From the NCBI GenBank assembly GCA_023411395.1, contig JAEYOV010000056.1, positions 1 to 31,619 on the forward strand: a DNA stretch of 31,619 nucleotides. Reading direction: 5' to 3'. Positions 14,408-23,484 of this stretch are shown in pieces. The position numbers were made by a program, and so were the translations under genes. Origin of the DNA: Bacillota bacterium (GTDB lineage: Bacteria; Bacillota; Clostridia; Christensenellales; Aristaeellaceae). Numbering within the stretch: the stretch's first letter is position 1; each line of letters begins with the position of its first letter. Below the pieces are notes generated by a model. The model saw only the letters and a list, made by a program, of their open reading frames with translations, made no database searches and was not told the DNA's origin.

Positions 14408-14534
14408 TTCCCGTGGGCGGGAGGGAATGTAAAATCTTGGCGGAGCATTTTGCCGGAGCCGTTGGCGGGGGCGGTTTCCCCGGCCTGCTCTTGGGAAAAA
14501 GCGCGAAAAACCAAAAAATAGGACGGGTGCGCGA

Positions 14535-14564
14535 TGGACAGGCCCAGGAAGGTTATGGTATACT
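14535..14564 (+). promoter_or_regulatory. Candidate promoter of the MBG-repeat gene
   Basis: TGGACA (14535-14540) and TATACT (14559-14564) are 18 bp apart, with an extended TGG before the -10. It points at the MBG gene starting at 14680 and lies in the 374-bp divergent intergenic region, which holds no gene. Confidence 0.45.
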
Positions 14565-14679
14565 CTGAATACTGCCTGTCGCGCATTCATTTATCCGCAT
14601 ACAAAAAGGTTTTGGACATATCTATGCCGGGCCCTGCGCCATGGCCCGAGCTGCCGCCGATGAAGGGGGATAACTACCG

Positions 14680-17600
14680 ATGAAGGGTCTGAAGGTGCTT
14701 GTATTCTGCGCTTTGCTGGCGCCGCTTGTTTTATTGCTGGCGCCGGCGCTTTGCGAGCCTGTGACGGTGGATATCAGTTCGGCCGACATTCAGCTGCACG
14801 GGGGCCCGTTTACCTATACGGGATCGACCATCACGCCGTACCTCACCGTGACGCTGGACGGCAATCCGTTGGTGAGTCAGGGTTATAGCTATGGATATTA
14901 CGACTGCATTTATGCCGGTACATGCACAGTCCGGGTGTGGAGCTCGGGCAGAACCGTGACCGACCCGGTACTGGGGGAGGTACAGTATACCGGCACCGCC
15001 GAAACCACCTTTGAAATTCAAAAGGCCAAGGTCAGCGTGAACTTCCCCGCGTCCGATCCGGGGCTTGTGTACAACGGGTCGGGCCAGGGAATTGCCTGGA
15101 GCGTATCGGGGGAGGCCTCCCCCGGGAGCGCGGGCGCTTCCATAGCGTACTCGGGCCCCGACCCGGCACACGCCGCGGCCGGTTCCTACACCGCCACGGT
15201 CAGCATTGCGGATACGCAGAACCATGAAATCGTCGGCGCGAATACCTTTGACTTTCAAATTCAGCGCGCGCCGGTCACCGTAAACTTCCCCGCCTCCGAC
15301 CCGGGGCTTGTGTACAACGGGCAGGCGCAGGGGATTGCCTGGAGCGTATCGGGGGAGGTTTCGCCCGGGAGCGCGGGGGCTTCCATAGCGTATTCGGGCC
15401 CCGACCCGGCGCGCATTCAGGCCGGTTCCTATACCGCCACGGTCAGCATTGCGGATACGCAGAACCATGAAATCATCGGCGTGAATACCTTTGACTTTCA
15501 AATTCGGCGCGCGCCCATCACCGTACACTTCCCCGCCTCCGACCCGGGGCTTGTGTACAACGGGCAGGCGCAGGAGATTGCCTGGAGCGTATCCGGCGAA
15601 GCCGTGCCCGGTGAAGCGGGCGCCTACATCTCTTATTCGGGAATCGACCCGGCGCACAACCGTGCCGGTTTTTATAGCGCGATAGTGGTCATCACGGATT
15701 TGCTGAACTATGAAATCGCAGGCGCGAATTCCTTTGACTTTGAGATCCGACCCGCGCCCATCACCGTGCACTTTCCCGGCGGGGATTATGCCGAGCGGGT
15801 GTATGACGGCACGGTGCAAACGTTTGACTGGAGTATATCAGGGGAGCTGACCCCCGGCGATGCAGGCGCAAGCTTGGAATACAGCTCCGATTCGCCGCCG
15901 CTTCCGCCCAAAAACCCCGGCTCATACACCGCATACGTCCGGCTGAGCAATGCCAACTACCGGATTACGGGGACGTTCGCCCACTATATGTACATCATGA
16001 AAAGGCCGCTGACAGTGGTGTTTTCGGGCGGAACAGACTTCACCTACAACGGCCTGGAGCAAAAGCCGGGCTGGCAGCTTACAGGGGAGGCGGCCGGCGA
16101 ACACCCTGCGGCCCAGGCTGTGCTGACGGGCGATGATCCGGAACCTAAAAACACGGGCTTGTATACCCTGACCGTATCCCTGACCGGGGACGCGGTAAAT
16201 GCGAACTATGAGATCGCCGGGGAGAACAAATGCACTTTTTACATCGGCCAGGCGCCGGTATCCTTCGATTTTCCCGCGTCCGATCCCGGCTATGTGTACA
16301 ATGGGCGGGCGCAGACGGTTCCCTGGAGCCTGTCCGGCCCGGTGGCGGGAGAAGAGCCCGTGGCCGGCGTCACTTATTACTGCAACGGTACGGGTACGCC
16401 CACCGTCAGCGCGGGCAACCACACGGCGGTTGGCTATCTGGATCCTTCCAGCCCCGTCAATGCGAATTATGTGATCCGGGGCACGTATTACTTTGATTAT
16501 ACCATCACCCCGGCCCCGGTGACGGTGACCTTCCCAGGCTCCGACCCCGGCTACGTGTACAACGGCCAGGTGCAGACGGTGCCGGTAACCGTTTCCGATC
16601 CGGTGGAGGGGGAGGACCCCGATTACCAGATTATTTACTCCCAGTACAGCATGATGCAGGAGCCGCGCAACGCAGGGCCCTACATGGTTTGGGTTTATAT
16701 GCCCTACAACGATGTGAATGTCAACTATCAGTTGTCAGGCGAAGACCGCTTTGAGTATTTCATCAGCCAAAGGCAGCTTACCGTGACGCCCGTGGCCAAG
16801 GAAAAGCTGCTGGGAACGGATACCCCGGATCCCCTTTTGGAATACACGGTATCGGGCCAGCTTGAAGGCGATACCCCCGTATTCGAGGGTGAGCTTTATT
16901 GCCGCTGGTGGGAAGCGCCGGGGGAATACGATATTGGCAGAGGCTATTTGTGGCTGGTCTATTACGACGAGGCCAATCGGAATTATTCCTATGCGTTTAC
17001 GTTTACGGAAGGTGTAACGTTCACCATCCGGGAGCTAAACAACGCGCCGGACGCGGTTCTTGCGCCTGCCGCGCCGGACGGGGAAAACGGCTGGTATGTT
17101 TCGCCGGTACGGATCGTGCCGCCAAGCGGCTACAGGATCAGTTGGACGCAAAGCGCGGACGATTCCGCCTGGAAGACGTACCTTGAGTGCGATGCCGGCG
17201 GCATCTTCGGCCCCGTTTCCTATTATTTGCGCAGGGAAAGCGACGGGGCCATCACCTCCAGGCAGCAGACGCCGTCCTACAATCAGGACGGGCGCGCGCC
17301 CACCATTTCCAGCACCCTGGTGGGCGGTGAGGGCGGCAATCCGCCGGGCCTTCAAATCACCGCCAAGGACAACGTGCGGCTGGATAGGATCGTGGTGTTT
17401 GACGGCGGCAGGCCCGTGCGCACCCGGAACCTTGCCGATAAGCGGACGGACAAACACACCATTGTCTATCCCCTTTCAAGGCCCGGCAGCTACAATGCCG
17501 TGGCGTATGACGCGGCGGGGCACGTATCGCTGAAAACCAAGGTGGTGACGGTTTCCGATTCCGACGGCGACGGCCTTTCTGACAACTGGGAAGCGTGGCT

Positions 17601-18516
17601 TGGCACCGACCCCAACCATCAGGACAGCGACGGCGACGGTATCGACGACCAGACCGCCTATCTCCTGGGCGCGGCCTCCGGCGGGCGGCTGCCCGCCGCC
17701 GCGGCGCTGATGCTCAACGTACCCGCGCCGGAAGCGGGCGGGGAAGGGCTGCCGGCGGCACTGCTGGACAGCGGCCTTGTTGATGATGCGCAGGACGTGC
17801 GGGCGGAGGACGTGAAAAACGCCCCGAAGCTGGACGGCTCCGCGGTGATCGTTCAGTTCGACCCCGCGACGGGGGAGGGCTGGGCCGTAAGCGGCGGCCG
17901 GCTGGTACACTTTGGTCCCCAGGGAGACGGGTTTGCCTGCGATACGGTGCTTGCTTTGCAGGGGGCCTTTGGCGTATTGAAGCTGGTGACGCTGAGCAGC
18001 GCGGACGGCAGCGTGATGCTGCTGGCCCATTGGAATGAAACCGCGGGGCGCGCGGAAGGGCCGCTGAAGCTGCTGGATACCAGGGCGAGGAAGACCGTAA
18101 CCCTCCTGGGTTCGGATGGCGCGTCGGCCTTTGACCTTTCCCGGGACGGCTCCCGGGCGGCGTATACCGTGGGCGGCAGGGTGCATGTGGTGAACATGGC
18201 AAAGGGCGCCGCGGATACGGTGGAGCATGACGCCTTCGCTTTGACCTTCACCCCTGACGGCCGCCTGGCCCTTTATACGGAGGGGTCAAACGTGCTGTTT
18301 TTTAAGGAGGGCGGCCAGGTGGCCGGCGAAGCATACGAAGGCTTTGTGGACGCCGGCCAGCGCACCAACACCGCAAGAAGCGTTCATGTCGTTTCCGGCG
18401 GCATCACGGCACGGGTGGATGTAAACGGCCAGTTGACCTTCTCTCAGGACGGGAAGGGGATTGTGTTTGCCGGCGGGAACGGAACCGTGGATGTGATGGG
18501 CGCGGATCAGTTCTAG
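14680..18516 (+). CDS. Large secreted MBG-repeat protein with TSP3 calcium-binding motifs and a propeller-like C-terminus
   Basis: ATG 14680 (AAGGGGGA nine nucleotides upstream) starts a 1278-aa protein with a signal peptide (MKGLKVLVFCALLAPLVLLLAPALC). After a first Ig-like unit come about eight MBG-type repeats of roughly 80 residues (about 115-790), each opening with a strand like APVTVNFPASDP and a VYNG turn and ending with an aromatic IxGxxxFxFxI strand. A different Ig-like region follows (about 790-950), then two thrombospondin type 3 calcium motifs, DSDGDGLSD near 960 and DSDGDGIDD near 982. The last 200 residues have repeated GxxVxVxDG-like strands of a propeller. No LPXTG, SLH or membrane anchor is present. 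Likely a secreted adhesive or envelope fibre; the role is inference. Confidence 0.88.
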   Translation: MKGLKVLVFCALLAPLVLLLAPALCEPVTVDISSADIQLHGGPFTYTGSTITPYLTVTLDGNPLVSQGYSYGYYDCIYAGTCTVRVWSSGRTVTDPVLGEVQYTGTAETTFEIQKAKVSVNFPASDPGLVYNGSGQGIAWSVSGEASPGSAGASIAYSGPDPAHAAAGSYTATVSIADTQNHEIVGANTFDFQIQRAPVTVNFPASDPGLVYNGQAQGIAWSVSGEVSPGSAGASIAYSGPDPARIQAGSYTATVSIADTQNHEIIGVNTFDFQIRRAPITVHFPASDPGLVYNGQAQEIAWSVSGEAVPGEAGAYISYSGIDPAHNRAGFYSAIVVITDLLNYEIAGANSFDFEIRPAPITVHFPGGDYAERVYDGTVQTFDWSISGELTPGDAGASLEYSSDSPPLPPKNPGSYTAYVRLSNANYRITGTFAHYMYIMKRPLTVVFSGGTDFTYNGLEQKPGWQLTGEAAGEHPAAQAVLTGDDPEPKNTGLYTLTVSLTGDAVNANYEIAGENKCTFYIGQAPVSFDFPASDPGYVYNGRAQTVPWSLSGPVAGEEPVAGVTYYCNGTGTPTVSAGNHTAVGYLDPSSPVNANYVIRGTYYFDYTITPAPVTVTFPGSDPGYVYNGQVQTVPVTVSDPVEGEDPDYQIIYSQYSMMQEPRNAGPYMVWVYMPYNDVNVNYQLSGEDRFEYFISQRQLTVTPVAKEKLLGTDTPDPLLEYTVSGQLEGDTPVFEGELYCRWWEAPGEYDIGRGYLWLVYYDEANRNYSYAFTFTEGVTFTIRELNNAPDAVLAPAAPDGENGWYVSPVRIVPPSGYRISWTQSADDSAWKTYLECDAGGIFGPVSYYLRRESDGAITSRQQTPSYNQDGRAPTISSTLVGGEGGNPPGLQITAKDNVRLDRIVVFDGGRPVRTRNLADKRTDKHTIVYPLSRPGSYNAVAYDAAGHVSLKTKVVTVSDSDGDGLSDNWEAWLGTDPNHQDSDGDGIDDQTAYLLGAASGGRLPAAAALMLNVPAPEAGGEGLPAALLDSGLVDDAQDVRAEDVKNAPKLDGSAVIVQFDPATGEGWAVSGGRLVHFGPQGDGFACDTVLALQGAFGVLKLVTLSSADGSVMLLAHWNETAGRAEGPLKLLDTRARKTVTLLGSDGASAFDLSRDGSRAAYTVGGRVHVVNMAKGAADTVEHDAFALTFTPDGRLALYTEGSNVLFFKEGGQVAGEAYEGFVDAGQRTNTARSVHVVSGGITARVDVNGQLTFSQDGKGIVFAGGNGTVDVMGADQF
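15040..15768 (+). repeat. Three tandem 243-bp units inside the MBG gene
   Basis: Units beginning at 15040, 15283 and 15526 (81 codons each) are highly similar at the DNA level, sharing long blocks such as ggggcttgtgtacaacgg and tgcctggagcgtatc. The first two are the closest; a fourth, diverged unit starts at 15769 in the same register. The codons themselves are conserved, so duplication or gene conversion is recent. Confidence 0.8.
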
Positions 18517-18583
18517 GCTTTGGCATGGGAATGTGCGGGCGCATGGCGTCTGAAAGCCCGGCCGGGAAGGCCGGGCTCAGCGC

Positions 18584-18619
18584 ATCAACAAAGTGACTTC
18601 GCCACTTTGTTGATTTTTT
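18584..18619 (+). terminator. Intrinsic terminator of the MBG-repeat gene
   Basis: A perfect 12-bp stem, atcaacaaagtg (18584-18595) with cactttgttgat (18603-18614), has a 7-nt loop and is followed by six T residues (18614-18619). It lies 68 bp after the stop codon at 18516. Confidence 0.85.
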
Positions 18620-18784
18620 CCCTCGCTGCTACTTGAAAAACCTTCAGTTTTTACGGCCGTTTGCTCGGGCAAGGTAGGAATTTCTTCGAAATTCCCGCGA
18701 AAATCACCGCACATGTCGCTGATTTTCGATCTCAATTGGAGGACTTCGGCCCTCCAATACCTCCCGAGGTTTGTTGATAGTCTA

Positions 18785-18810
18785 AGCCCGGCCAACCCGG
18801 CCGGGCTTTT
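18785..18810 (+). terminator. Second GC-rich hairpin with T-run
   Basis: agcccggcc (18785-18793) pairs with ggccgggct (18799-18807) and is followed by TTTT. It could end readthrough transcription, or mark the boundary of the stem-loop cassette, since the same stem opens the cassette at 18555. Confidence 0.6.
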
Positions 18811-18854
18811 CCTTTCCATCAATCAGCCTTTCCTTCAATTGATACATATATGTC

Positions 18855-18883
18855 TTGCAATCATCTTCGGATTGGTATATAAT
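18855..18883 (+). promoter_or_regulatory. Candidate promoter of the ImmA/IrrE pair
   Basis: TTGCAA (18855-18860) and TATAAT (18878-18883) are 17 bp apart. The first gene starts at 19141, so the leader would be about 250 nt; it contains a C-rich tract around 18935-18960 and no clear gene. Confidence 0.5.
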
Positions 18884-19140
18884 TACATCAAATCAAAACC
18901 TTGTTTGGGTTCTGTGTCCTGACCGCACACACGCCTTTCCCCCCCATTTCTCTCCCCCAATTTGCTTTCATACCGCCCTTCAACAAACTGCCGCCGCGAT
19001 TCATGCATTTAATGTGTTATGGGTATAGCATTGCTGTCTGCGTTTATTACACAAAAGCAAGGGATTCGATCATGCCCATCCCGGGCCGGGCATGCCCTTT
19101 TATGGCGCGATGCCCAATGGTATGGAAGGAACTAACAAAA

Positions 19141-19674
19141 ATGGAAAAAGAGCGAATCGAAGCGAAGGCGCAGGAAATCCTGCGGCAGTTTGGCATGGAC
19201 ACCGGCGGGCAGGTGGATGTCTTGAAGCTGGCACAGGACGCGGGGTTTACCGTGGGCAACGCGAATCTTGACGACGGCGAGGACGGGATCCTCCTGGTGA
19301 ACACCAGGGAGGAGCGGATCCTGGGCGTAAAGACCCAAAAGCTCATCGGCGTCAACGCCGGCCGCGAGCTCCCCTTCAAGCGGTTCATCATCGCCCATGA
19401 GCTGGGGCACTACTTTTTCCACCTTCAGGACAGGCCCGGGGGGGACATCATTCTCGCCCGGCGCGAGAGCCGCAGCGGCAGCGGCGAAGAGGACGGCATG
19501 GATTATTTTGCGGCGTGCCTGCTGATGCCCGCCGGCGCCTTCCACAATAAATACCTGGAACTGAAGGAGATGGGGATTCCGGACGGGGAGATGCCGGAAA
19601 GACTGGGCAGGCTGTTCAACGTACCGGTTAAAAGCGCAAGGCGGCGCATGGGAGAGGTGGATCTGGCCACGTAG
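19141..19674 (+). CDS. ImmA/IrrE family metallo-endopeptidase
   Basis: ATG 19141, ten nucleotides after GGAAGGA, gives 177 aa. The zinc-protease signature is RFIIAHELGHYFFH, with His86, Glu87 and His90, and the family's second motif, D/ExxxxFAAxLLMP, appears as DGMDYFAACLLMPAGAF. The N-terminal helix (IEAKAQEILRQFG) and the VDVLKLAQDAGF segment also fit. ImmA/IrrE proteins cleave repressors or regulate stress responses and usually sit beside an HTH repressor; no such gene is here. Instead a two-helix membrane protein follows 13 bp later. The frame upstream of 19141 is open but lacks a ribosome binding site. Confidence 0.88.
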   Translation: MEKERIEAKAQEILRQFGMDTGGQVDVLKLAQDAGFTVGNANLDDGEDGILLVNTREERILGVKTQKLIGVNAGRELPFKRFIIAHELGHYFFHLQDRPGGDIILARRESRSGSGEEDGMDYFAACLLMPAGAFHNKYLELKEMGIPDGEMPERLGRLFNVPVKSARRRMGEVDLAT

Positions 19675-19687
19675 CGAGGTGTGGCGT

Positions 19688-20191
19688 ATGAAAAAGACGG
19701 AGGAACAAACGTACCTGGATCTTGTAAGCTCCCTGTATGAAAAGGATTTTGATCCGGCGGACAGCTATGCGGCGCTGGGCCGCGATCCTTTTCAGACGGA
19801 GCAGCAGCGAAGGCGCGACAAGGAGATCACTTCGCTTTTGAAGGAGTACGTCAAGTACTACCGGATCAAAGCGCTGAGCGGCAGAAAGTACCGGGCGGTG
19901 CTGTTCTGGGGCTGCGCGTTCATTACCTTTGTGCTGCTTATGGCCTGCGTTTTTGCCATCGTGTGGTGGACCGTCAAACAGGACAAGGATATCAACGACA
20001 TCATCGCGCTGGTAACCGCCTGCGCAACGCTGATTGGCGCGGTGATCGGCATTTTGAAGATCATCACGGCGTACGTGTTCCCCGGGGACGATGAAAAATA
20101 CGTGACCGGCATTGTGGAATCGATTCAGAAAAACGATCTGGAAAACAAGAAGGCGAACATGGACGCGGAGACATTTCACACGGACAGATAG
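19688..20191 (+). CDS. Two-helix membrane protein, partner of the ImmA/IrrE peptidase
   Basis: ATG 19688 follows GAGGTG by 6 nt and lies 13 bp after the peptidase stop, so the two are almost certainly one operon. The 167-aa product has a charged cytoplasmic N-terminus (about 1-65, with DPFQTEQQRRRDKEITSLLKE) and two hydrophobic helices at about 69-92 (VLFWGCAFITFVLLMACVFAIVWW) and 102-122. A hydrophilic C-terminus follows (VTGIVESIQKNDLENKKAN). No family is recognised. Architecturally it resembles membrane components of toxin or stress modules in which a peptidase releases or degrades a partner; this is inference. Confidence 0.75.
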   Translation: MKKTEEQTYLDLVSSLYEKDFDPADSYAALGRDPFQTEQQRRRDKEITSLLKEYVKYYRIKALSGRKYRAVLFWGCAFITFVLLMACVFAIVWWTVKQDKDINDIIALVTACATLIGAVIGILKIITAYVFPGDDEKYVTGIVESIQKNDLENKKANMDAETFHTDR

Positions 20192-20368
20192 GTGACGTGA
20201 CAGATGGCACTTTGCTCCCCCCGAATCCTATCTTAACATGCGCCTGCGGAAGGAATGCGGTTCGCATCATAGGGTGCGGGCTTTTTTTCGGCCTTTTCCC
20301 TGCGGCCTAAAGGCTCAAAATGGTCAGCCTCCGCTTTCAATGCATGAATCATGCCACAAAATAAATCA

Positions 20369-20397
20369 TTGTAACCATACCAAATATCCGATAAAAT
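20369..20397 (+). promoter_or_regulatory. Candidate promoter of the hybrid histidine kinase gene
   Basis: TTGTAA (20369-20374) and TAAAAT (20392-20397) are 17 bp apart, about 84 nt before the ATG at 20481. The rest of the 20192-20480 gap shows no gene. Confidence 0.5.
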
Positions 20398-20480
20398 GGA
20401 TATCGCTGGTGCTTTGTGCCCGTCCGGAAGAAAACAAAAAATGTATAAGCTTGGCATTGCGCCGCGGAAAGGAGCTTACT

Positions 20481-23345
20481 ATGTTGCCGGGCAGCGAAAT
20501 GAGAAAATCGGGAATAGCGCCTGTCGGGGATATTGCCTGGGGGACCCATATCAGCCATATTTATTCGTCGAAGGATGAGTTTGCAAACGTTCTGGCGCCC
20601 TATATCAAGGAAGGCTTATCAGGCAACGAGTTATGCATCTGGATTTATTCTTCCAATATCTTAAGGCAGGATATTATCGGCATCATGAGCAGGCTAGAAA
20701 GCAGGACGGAAGCGTTCCTGAAAAGCGGGCAGTTGATGATCGTCCCGTATACGCAGTGGTACCTTGCAGAGGGCCGCTTTGACGAAGCAAGGGTGACAGG
20801 CCAATGGATGGAGCTGATTCACCTGGCTCAAAAAAAGGGCTATGAGGGCGTAAGGGCTGTCGGCGACACATGCTGGCTGAAGGGCTACACCCGGGAATTT
20901 GCAGCGTATGAAAGAAGCTTCAGCCCGATGATTTTCAATCTGCCCCTTACCGTGATCTGCTGCTATGACATCAATCAAATTGATATCCACGCGTTTGAAG
21001 ATATCATCAGGAACCATAGCCTGAACATGATCAAGGCCGGCGACGGGCTTCAAATTATCAAAAACGTTGGGACAGGCGCGGTGGAAGGAAAACAAACGGA
21101 ACTGAATTTGCTCAGGCAGGACATTGCCTTGGAGCAGAAGGAAAAGATACTGCTGGAAATATTGGACAGCTCCACGGAAGGCACGTATATCGTTGATTAC
21201 CAGAAAGAGGCCGTGATTTGCTCCGGACGATGGGCCAGGCGGCTTGGCCTGGAATCTGTCCCGGCCGGCCGGCTTCTGCAGGCGGTTCGCCAGAGGATGC
21301 TGCCGGAAGACTTGGCGGCGCACCAAAAAGCCCTGCAAAAGGCCGTGCTGAACCGTGAACCGGGGTTTATATCGGAATTCCGTATCAGGGACAGGATGGA
21401 TGATGTTCTCTGGGTGCTGGAACAGGGCCGGCTGGTTTACGGCGACAAAGGGGAGCTTACAAAGGGATACGGCTCGTTTATGGATATCACCGGCCGCAAG
21501 CGCCATGAATCGCAAATCAAGCGCCAGAACAGGATGCTGAAGGCGATCAGGCAAATATACAAAAGCGCCATTCCGTGTGAAAGCGTTCAGGCGCTGGAGC
21601 GGGCCTGCCTTGGCATTGTCCGGCGGGCTGCAAAAAGCCAATTCAGCTATATTGGCGAAACGGGCGAGGACGGCCTTCTCCGGGCGGTTGCCCTCAGCGG
21701 TCCCGGATTGGAACAATTCAAAGCGCACGCGGGGCATGATAATCCGGCCCCAGGCCTTGCCATGCAAAACCTGTGCTGCTGCGTTCTGAAAAGGGGCAAA
21801 AGCCTGCTCAAAAACGCGCCGGCCCCGCGGCCGGACGGCCCCGGCGCGGCAAAGGATCAACCCGCGCCCGCGTCCTTCCTGGGCGTGCCGTTCCTGCATG
21901 GCGGCAAAACCGCCGGCGTGATCGCGGTTTGGGGCCGCGAGGGCGGTTTTGGGGAGGAGGACCGGGAAATGCTCGAGGCGCTGGCCCCAACGGTGATGGA
22001 GGTACTCTTTCGAAAGCGCGCGGAGGCGGCGCTGCTGGAAAGCGAGAAGCACGCGCGCATGCTGGTGCAGGAATTAAAAACGGCGGACAGGAACAAGAAC
22101 ACATTTTTAAACGCCCTGTCCCATGAGCTGAGAAACCCGCTGGCTACCGTTTCCGTAGGCCTGGAGCTAATGGATATCACGCAGGATCAAGCGGAAACCG
22201 AGAAAGCCAGGAAAATTATGAAGCGTCAAATGGACCAGCTATGCCATCTTGTGGATGATTTGCTGGACCTGACACGCATCACAAACAACAAGATCGAACT
22301 GAAGAAGGAAAAGCTGGATTTGATTCAAACCGCCTTATCCACCGCGGATGACCACAAGCCGCTCTTTGAAAAAAAGGGAGTGGCGCTTCATACCGATGTG
22401 CGCGGCACGGTTTTTGTTCAGGCCGACCCTGTGCGCCTGAAGCAAATCATCGGCAACCTGCTGCACAACGCCCTGAAATTTACCGACAGGGGCGGGGAAG
22501 CCGTTTTGAAGGTATACAGGGACGGTCATTCGGCTGTGATCGAGGTGGAGGATACAGGCATCGGCATTGAGCCGGCGTTTTTGCCCGATCTGTTTGAGCC
22601 GTTCAAGCAATCGGACCGTTCACTCGACCGGCGCAACGGCGGCCTGGGCCTGGGCCTGTCCATTGTAAAGGGCATTGCCCGGCTCCATGGCGGAAGCGTC
22701 AGCGTTCACAGCGGCGGCTTGGGGCTTGGCTCGGTTTTCAGCATCCGCCTGCCCCTGTGCGCCGTGGCGGAGGCTGACAAAAGCGGGCAGGGCTGCCGTC
22801 ACAAACAGGCGTCACGCGCCAGGCGCATTTTATTGATTGAGGATAACCGTGACCTGAACAATCTTCTGTGCTCCATGCTCGAATTGATGGGGCATGAGGC
22901 GGCCGCGGCCCATGACGGCGAAAAGGGCATTGAGCAGGCAATGGCGTATGGGCCGGATGTGATCTTTTGCGATATCGGCCTCCCCAACATGAACGGGTTT
23001 GAGGTTGCCAGGCGCATACGGGAATTGGATTCGCTGAAGGAAGTGTTTCTGGTTGCGATGACGGGGTACGCCGGGCAAAAGGATATTGCCCTGGCCATGG
23101 AGGCCGGGTTCGACCGTCACCTGGCAAAGCCTGTGGACATGGCTTCGCTGAGGGACGTATTGGATCAGTGCCATGCGTGCCGCGTGGCGAAGGAAAAAGA
23201 GCCGGAATGGGGGAGGGAACCGGCAGGAGGAATGGACCCGGCAGAGGGAATGGCCCCGGCAGGAGGGACGGCCCCGGCAGAGGGGACGGATTTTGATGAC
23301 GGGGATGATGAGGCTGATTCGTGGGTGGTTACGTTTGGGGAGTGA
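20481..23345 (+). CDS. Hybrid sensor histidine kinase: MEDS-PAS-GAF-HisKA-HATPase-receiver
   Basis: ATG 20481 lies six nucleotides after AAAGGAG; the longer frame from 20238 is not supported. The 954-aa protein has no membrane segment. Domains in order are: MEDS/DcmR-type sensor (about 18-185, opening GTHISHIYSSKDEF and GLSGNELCIWIYSS), PAS (about 225-335, ending GSFMDITGRKRHE), GAF-like (about 360-515), HisKA with His548 in HELRNPLATVS, HATPase (N-box NLLHNALKF, G1 EDTGIGI, G2 GGLGLGLSIVKG), and a receiver (782-900) with IEDN, Asp831 in FCDIGLPNMNG and Lys near 883 in LAKPVD. The tail is a short EPAGGMDPAEGMAPAGG-type repeat ending in an acidic stretch. It is a cytoplasmic phosphorelay hub; no response regulator or phosphotransfer gene is adjacent. 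Confidence 0.92.
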   Translation: MLPGSEMRKSGIAPVGDIAWGTHISHIYSSKDEFANVLAPYIKEGLSGNELCIWIYSSNILRQDIIGIMSRLESRTEAFLKSGQLMIVPYTQWYLAEGRFDEARVTGQWMELIHLAQKKGYEGVRAVGDTCWLKGYTREFAAYERSFSPMIFNLPLTVICCYDINQIDIHAFEDIIRNHSLNMIKAGDGLQIIKNVGTGAVEGKQTELNLLRQDIALEQKEKILLEILDSSTEGTYIVDYQKEAVICSGRWARRLGLESVPAGRLLQAVRQRMLPEDLAAHQKALQKAVLNREPGFISEFRIRDRMDDVLWVLEQGRLVYGDKGELTKGYGSFMDITGRKRHESQIKRQNRMLKAIRQIYKSAIPCESVQALERACLGIVRRAAKSQFSYIGETGEDGLLRAVALSGPGLEQFKAHAGHDNPAPGLAMQNLCCCVLKRGKSLLKNAPAPRPDGPGAAKDQPAPASFLGVPFLHGGKTAGVIAVWGREGGFGEEDREMLEALAPTVMEVLFRKRAEAALLESEKHARMLVQELKTADRNKNTFLNALSHELRNPLATVSVGLELMDITQDQAETEKARKIMKRQMDQLCHLVDDLLDLTRITNNKIELKKEKLDLIQTALSTADDHKPLFEKKGVALHTDVRGTVFVQADPVRLKQIIGNLLHNALKFTDRGGEAVLKVYRDGHSAVIEVEDTGIGIEPAFLPDLFEPFKQSDRSLDRRNGGLGLGLSIVKGIARLHGGSVSVHSGGLGLGSVFSIRLPLCAVAEADKSGQGCRHKQASRARRILLIEDNRDLNNLLCSMLELMGHEAAAAHDGEKGIEQAMAYGPDVIFCDIGLPNMNGFEVARRIRELDSLKEVFLVAMTGYAGQKDIALAMEAGFDRHLAKPVDMASLRDVLDQCHACRVAKEKEPEWGREPAGGMDPAEGMAPAGGTAPAEGTDFDDGDDEADSWVVTFGE

Positions 23346-23484
23346 GGGTGTGGTTTTTTCTTGATGCGGATGCTGATGATTTAACGGTGGGGTGCGTTTA
23401 TTTTTTAGCGAATACGGATTTGATGCAGATATAATGAACAAGATACTATCCCATGATATTCTTGAATTAGAAAGGGGCATCTTT

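Larger units (their letters stand above)
18555..18810. other. Compact cassette of stem-loops, possible structured RNA or mobile palindromic element
   Basis: Within 256 bp there are at least six perfect hairpins: agcccggcc/ggccgggct (18555-18577), a 12-bp stem (18584-18614), ggaattt/aaattcc with a cttcg loop (18677-18695), cgaaaatca/tgattttcg (18698-18728), attggagg/cctccaat (18735-18758) and agcccggcc/ggccgggct again (18785-18807). The first and last share the same stem sequence. Also, atcaacaaa (18584-18592) can pair with tttgttgat (18770-18778), closing the whole interior. On the minus strand the loops read cgaag and the DNA is open for 81 codons, but that frame is probably incidental. The family could not be identified. 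Confidence 0.6.

Noticed and set aside
18577..18822. 81-aa minus-strand frame across the stem-loop cassette
   Set aside because: The DNA consists of perfect hairpins and the frame has no ribosome binding site; openness is probably incidental to a structured element, although small-protein coding cannot be excluded.
20694..22052. 452-aa minus-strand frame inside the histidine kinase
   Set aside because: It is antisense to a kinase gene with complete domain motifs and shows no domain of its own.
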